In this document: in pieces, positions 61,236-62,000 of the stretch
How the letters are laid out: every line of letters starts with the position of its first letter
How positions within the stretch are numbered: position 1 is the stretch's first letter
NCBI GenBank assembly: GCA_009760855.2
Contig: WPIO01000018.1
Span: 1-62,000, forward strand
Direction of reading: 5' to 3'
DNA length: 62,000 bases
Source of the DNA: Cristatella mucedo
Lineage: Eukaryota > Bryozoa > Phylactolaemata > Cristatellidae
Made by a program: the position numbers and the translations under genes
The notes under the pieces: generated by a model
The model's database searches: none
What the model was told of the DNA's origin: nothing
Seen by the model: only the letters and a program-made list of their open reading frames with translations

Positions 61236-62000
61236 AAATAATAATTATAATAATAGCAATACACTTGATATACCACCTATGAGAGAACAAAGAAGCTTCA
61301 CCTGCCGGCAGCTTGTCCCGGCAGCTTCCTGAGGTCCTCAGTGCCTTTGGCCGCATGGCTGCAGGCTCCAGCCCGTAGTAGCAGCAGCGCTCCTCGGCGC
61401 TCGGCCGCTCGGCAAGCAGTCGTCTTGTCACACGTATTGTGAGTGCTTGCACCCCGATGACTACCCGGTAAGAGCAGCTACGTATTGCCCACAGATGTGT
61501 ACGTGTTTGACCGCAGCGTCCTCTTGTTTCAGCAGCTTCCCTGCCCTCCTCCTCCTCCTCCTCCTCCTCCTCCTCCTCCTCCTCGTCGGCAACTTGATTA
61601 GTGGCAGGTGCTTGCACCCTGGTGGACTCGGGCTTCCGATGATAAGCGGCTCTGCTTCCGAAGGCACTCGCCGTAGTCGGTTCTCTCAGCACGCTGCCCT
61701 TGCTACGGCATCGCTGTCGAAGTTCTGGCAAGAGGTGAGGCCAAAAGAAAGCATTGTCCGAGAGGCACGTGCTTCACAGCAGGAGCCCGGTACACTCGAC
61801 CTCGTGTCCCTTCCCTCCCTACCCCCACAGAGCCGGGCCTTCATTCTCATCCGTGCTGCTGTCTTTGACATCCGACCGGCTCTCCTCGACTTGGCTTGCC
61901 GGGGCTGTGGTGGCCTGCCTCGTTGTGAATGTTTCAGCAGGCTTCCACGGGAGGCACGAGGCTGAGGATTTCGGCTGAACTTTTAGCAGCGAATGAGCAG
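61236..62000. other. Host DNA with a (TCC)n microsatellite
   Basis: TCC repeat at about 61,543-61,582. Frames through it encode poly-Glu or poly-Leu artefacts. No gene is recognised to the window end. Confidence 0.4.

Noticed and set aside
61234-61731. Frame with a long glutamate run
   Set aside because: Produced by the (TCC)n microsatellite; no other protein-like feature.

Overview
The window joins two very different kinds of DNA. Positions 1 to about 22,027 are AT-rich, packed with genes on both strands and virus-like. Positions from about 22,028 to 62,000 are GC-richer, repeat-laden animal genome with one clear multi-exon host gene. I read it as an endogenous Polinton/Maverick-type (adintovirus-like) dsDNA element integrated in an invertebrate chromosome. 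The left end of the element lies outside the window. The host phylum cannot be fixed from the sequence; an SLC1 glutamate-transporter gene with introns, L2/CR1-like LINEs and a tRNA-derived SINE point to an animal.

Viral part. From about 690 to 3,822 lies a badly decayed protein-primed family B DNA polymerase. It is followed by a small acidic protein and a tandem family of small decayed genes (about 4,095-5,270). From 5,527 to 21,873 comes the virion and integration module: four fibre-like genes with a repeated shaft motif, a membrane-active protein, an HNH/AP2 endonuclease gene broken by one stop, a parvovirus VP1-like phospholipase A2 protein, a DDE integrase, a zinc-binding protein, a YqaJ-type exonuclease, the double jelly-roll major capsid protein, a coiled-coil protein, three penton-like paralogues, a large unknown protein, an A32-type packaging ATPase, a zinc-ribbon protein and an adenain-like protease. 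Together these cover capsid shell, vertices, spikes, DNA packaging, maturation protease, membrane penetration and integration. Many lesions in this module fall in A/T homopolymers, so real decay and read error must be separated. The element ends in a 121-bp imperfect palindrome at 21,907-22,027.

The viral genes share an unusual signal. Most starts on both strands are preceded within a few bases by TATAG plus purines, often reading TATAGAAATG. Five divergent gene pairs share gaps of 10 to 38 bases carrying this motif in both directions, and convergent neighbours overlap or nearly overlap.

Host part. An 8-exon SLC1/EAAT-type transporter gene runs on the minus strand from 52,274 to 44,935; the exon phases add up to 571 residues and the protein has a polyalanine tail. 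The rest is mostly transposon debris: at least nine L2/CR1-like LINE fragments, several nested, with (ATT)n tails and a conserved 3' hairpin; a tRNA-derived SINE that carries the same hairpin; a roughly 570-bp inverted repeat pair at 23.0 and 32.0 kb; hAT-like ends; microsatellites and minisatellites; and a possible membrane-protein fragment at 42.9-43.8 kb.
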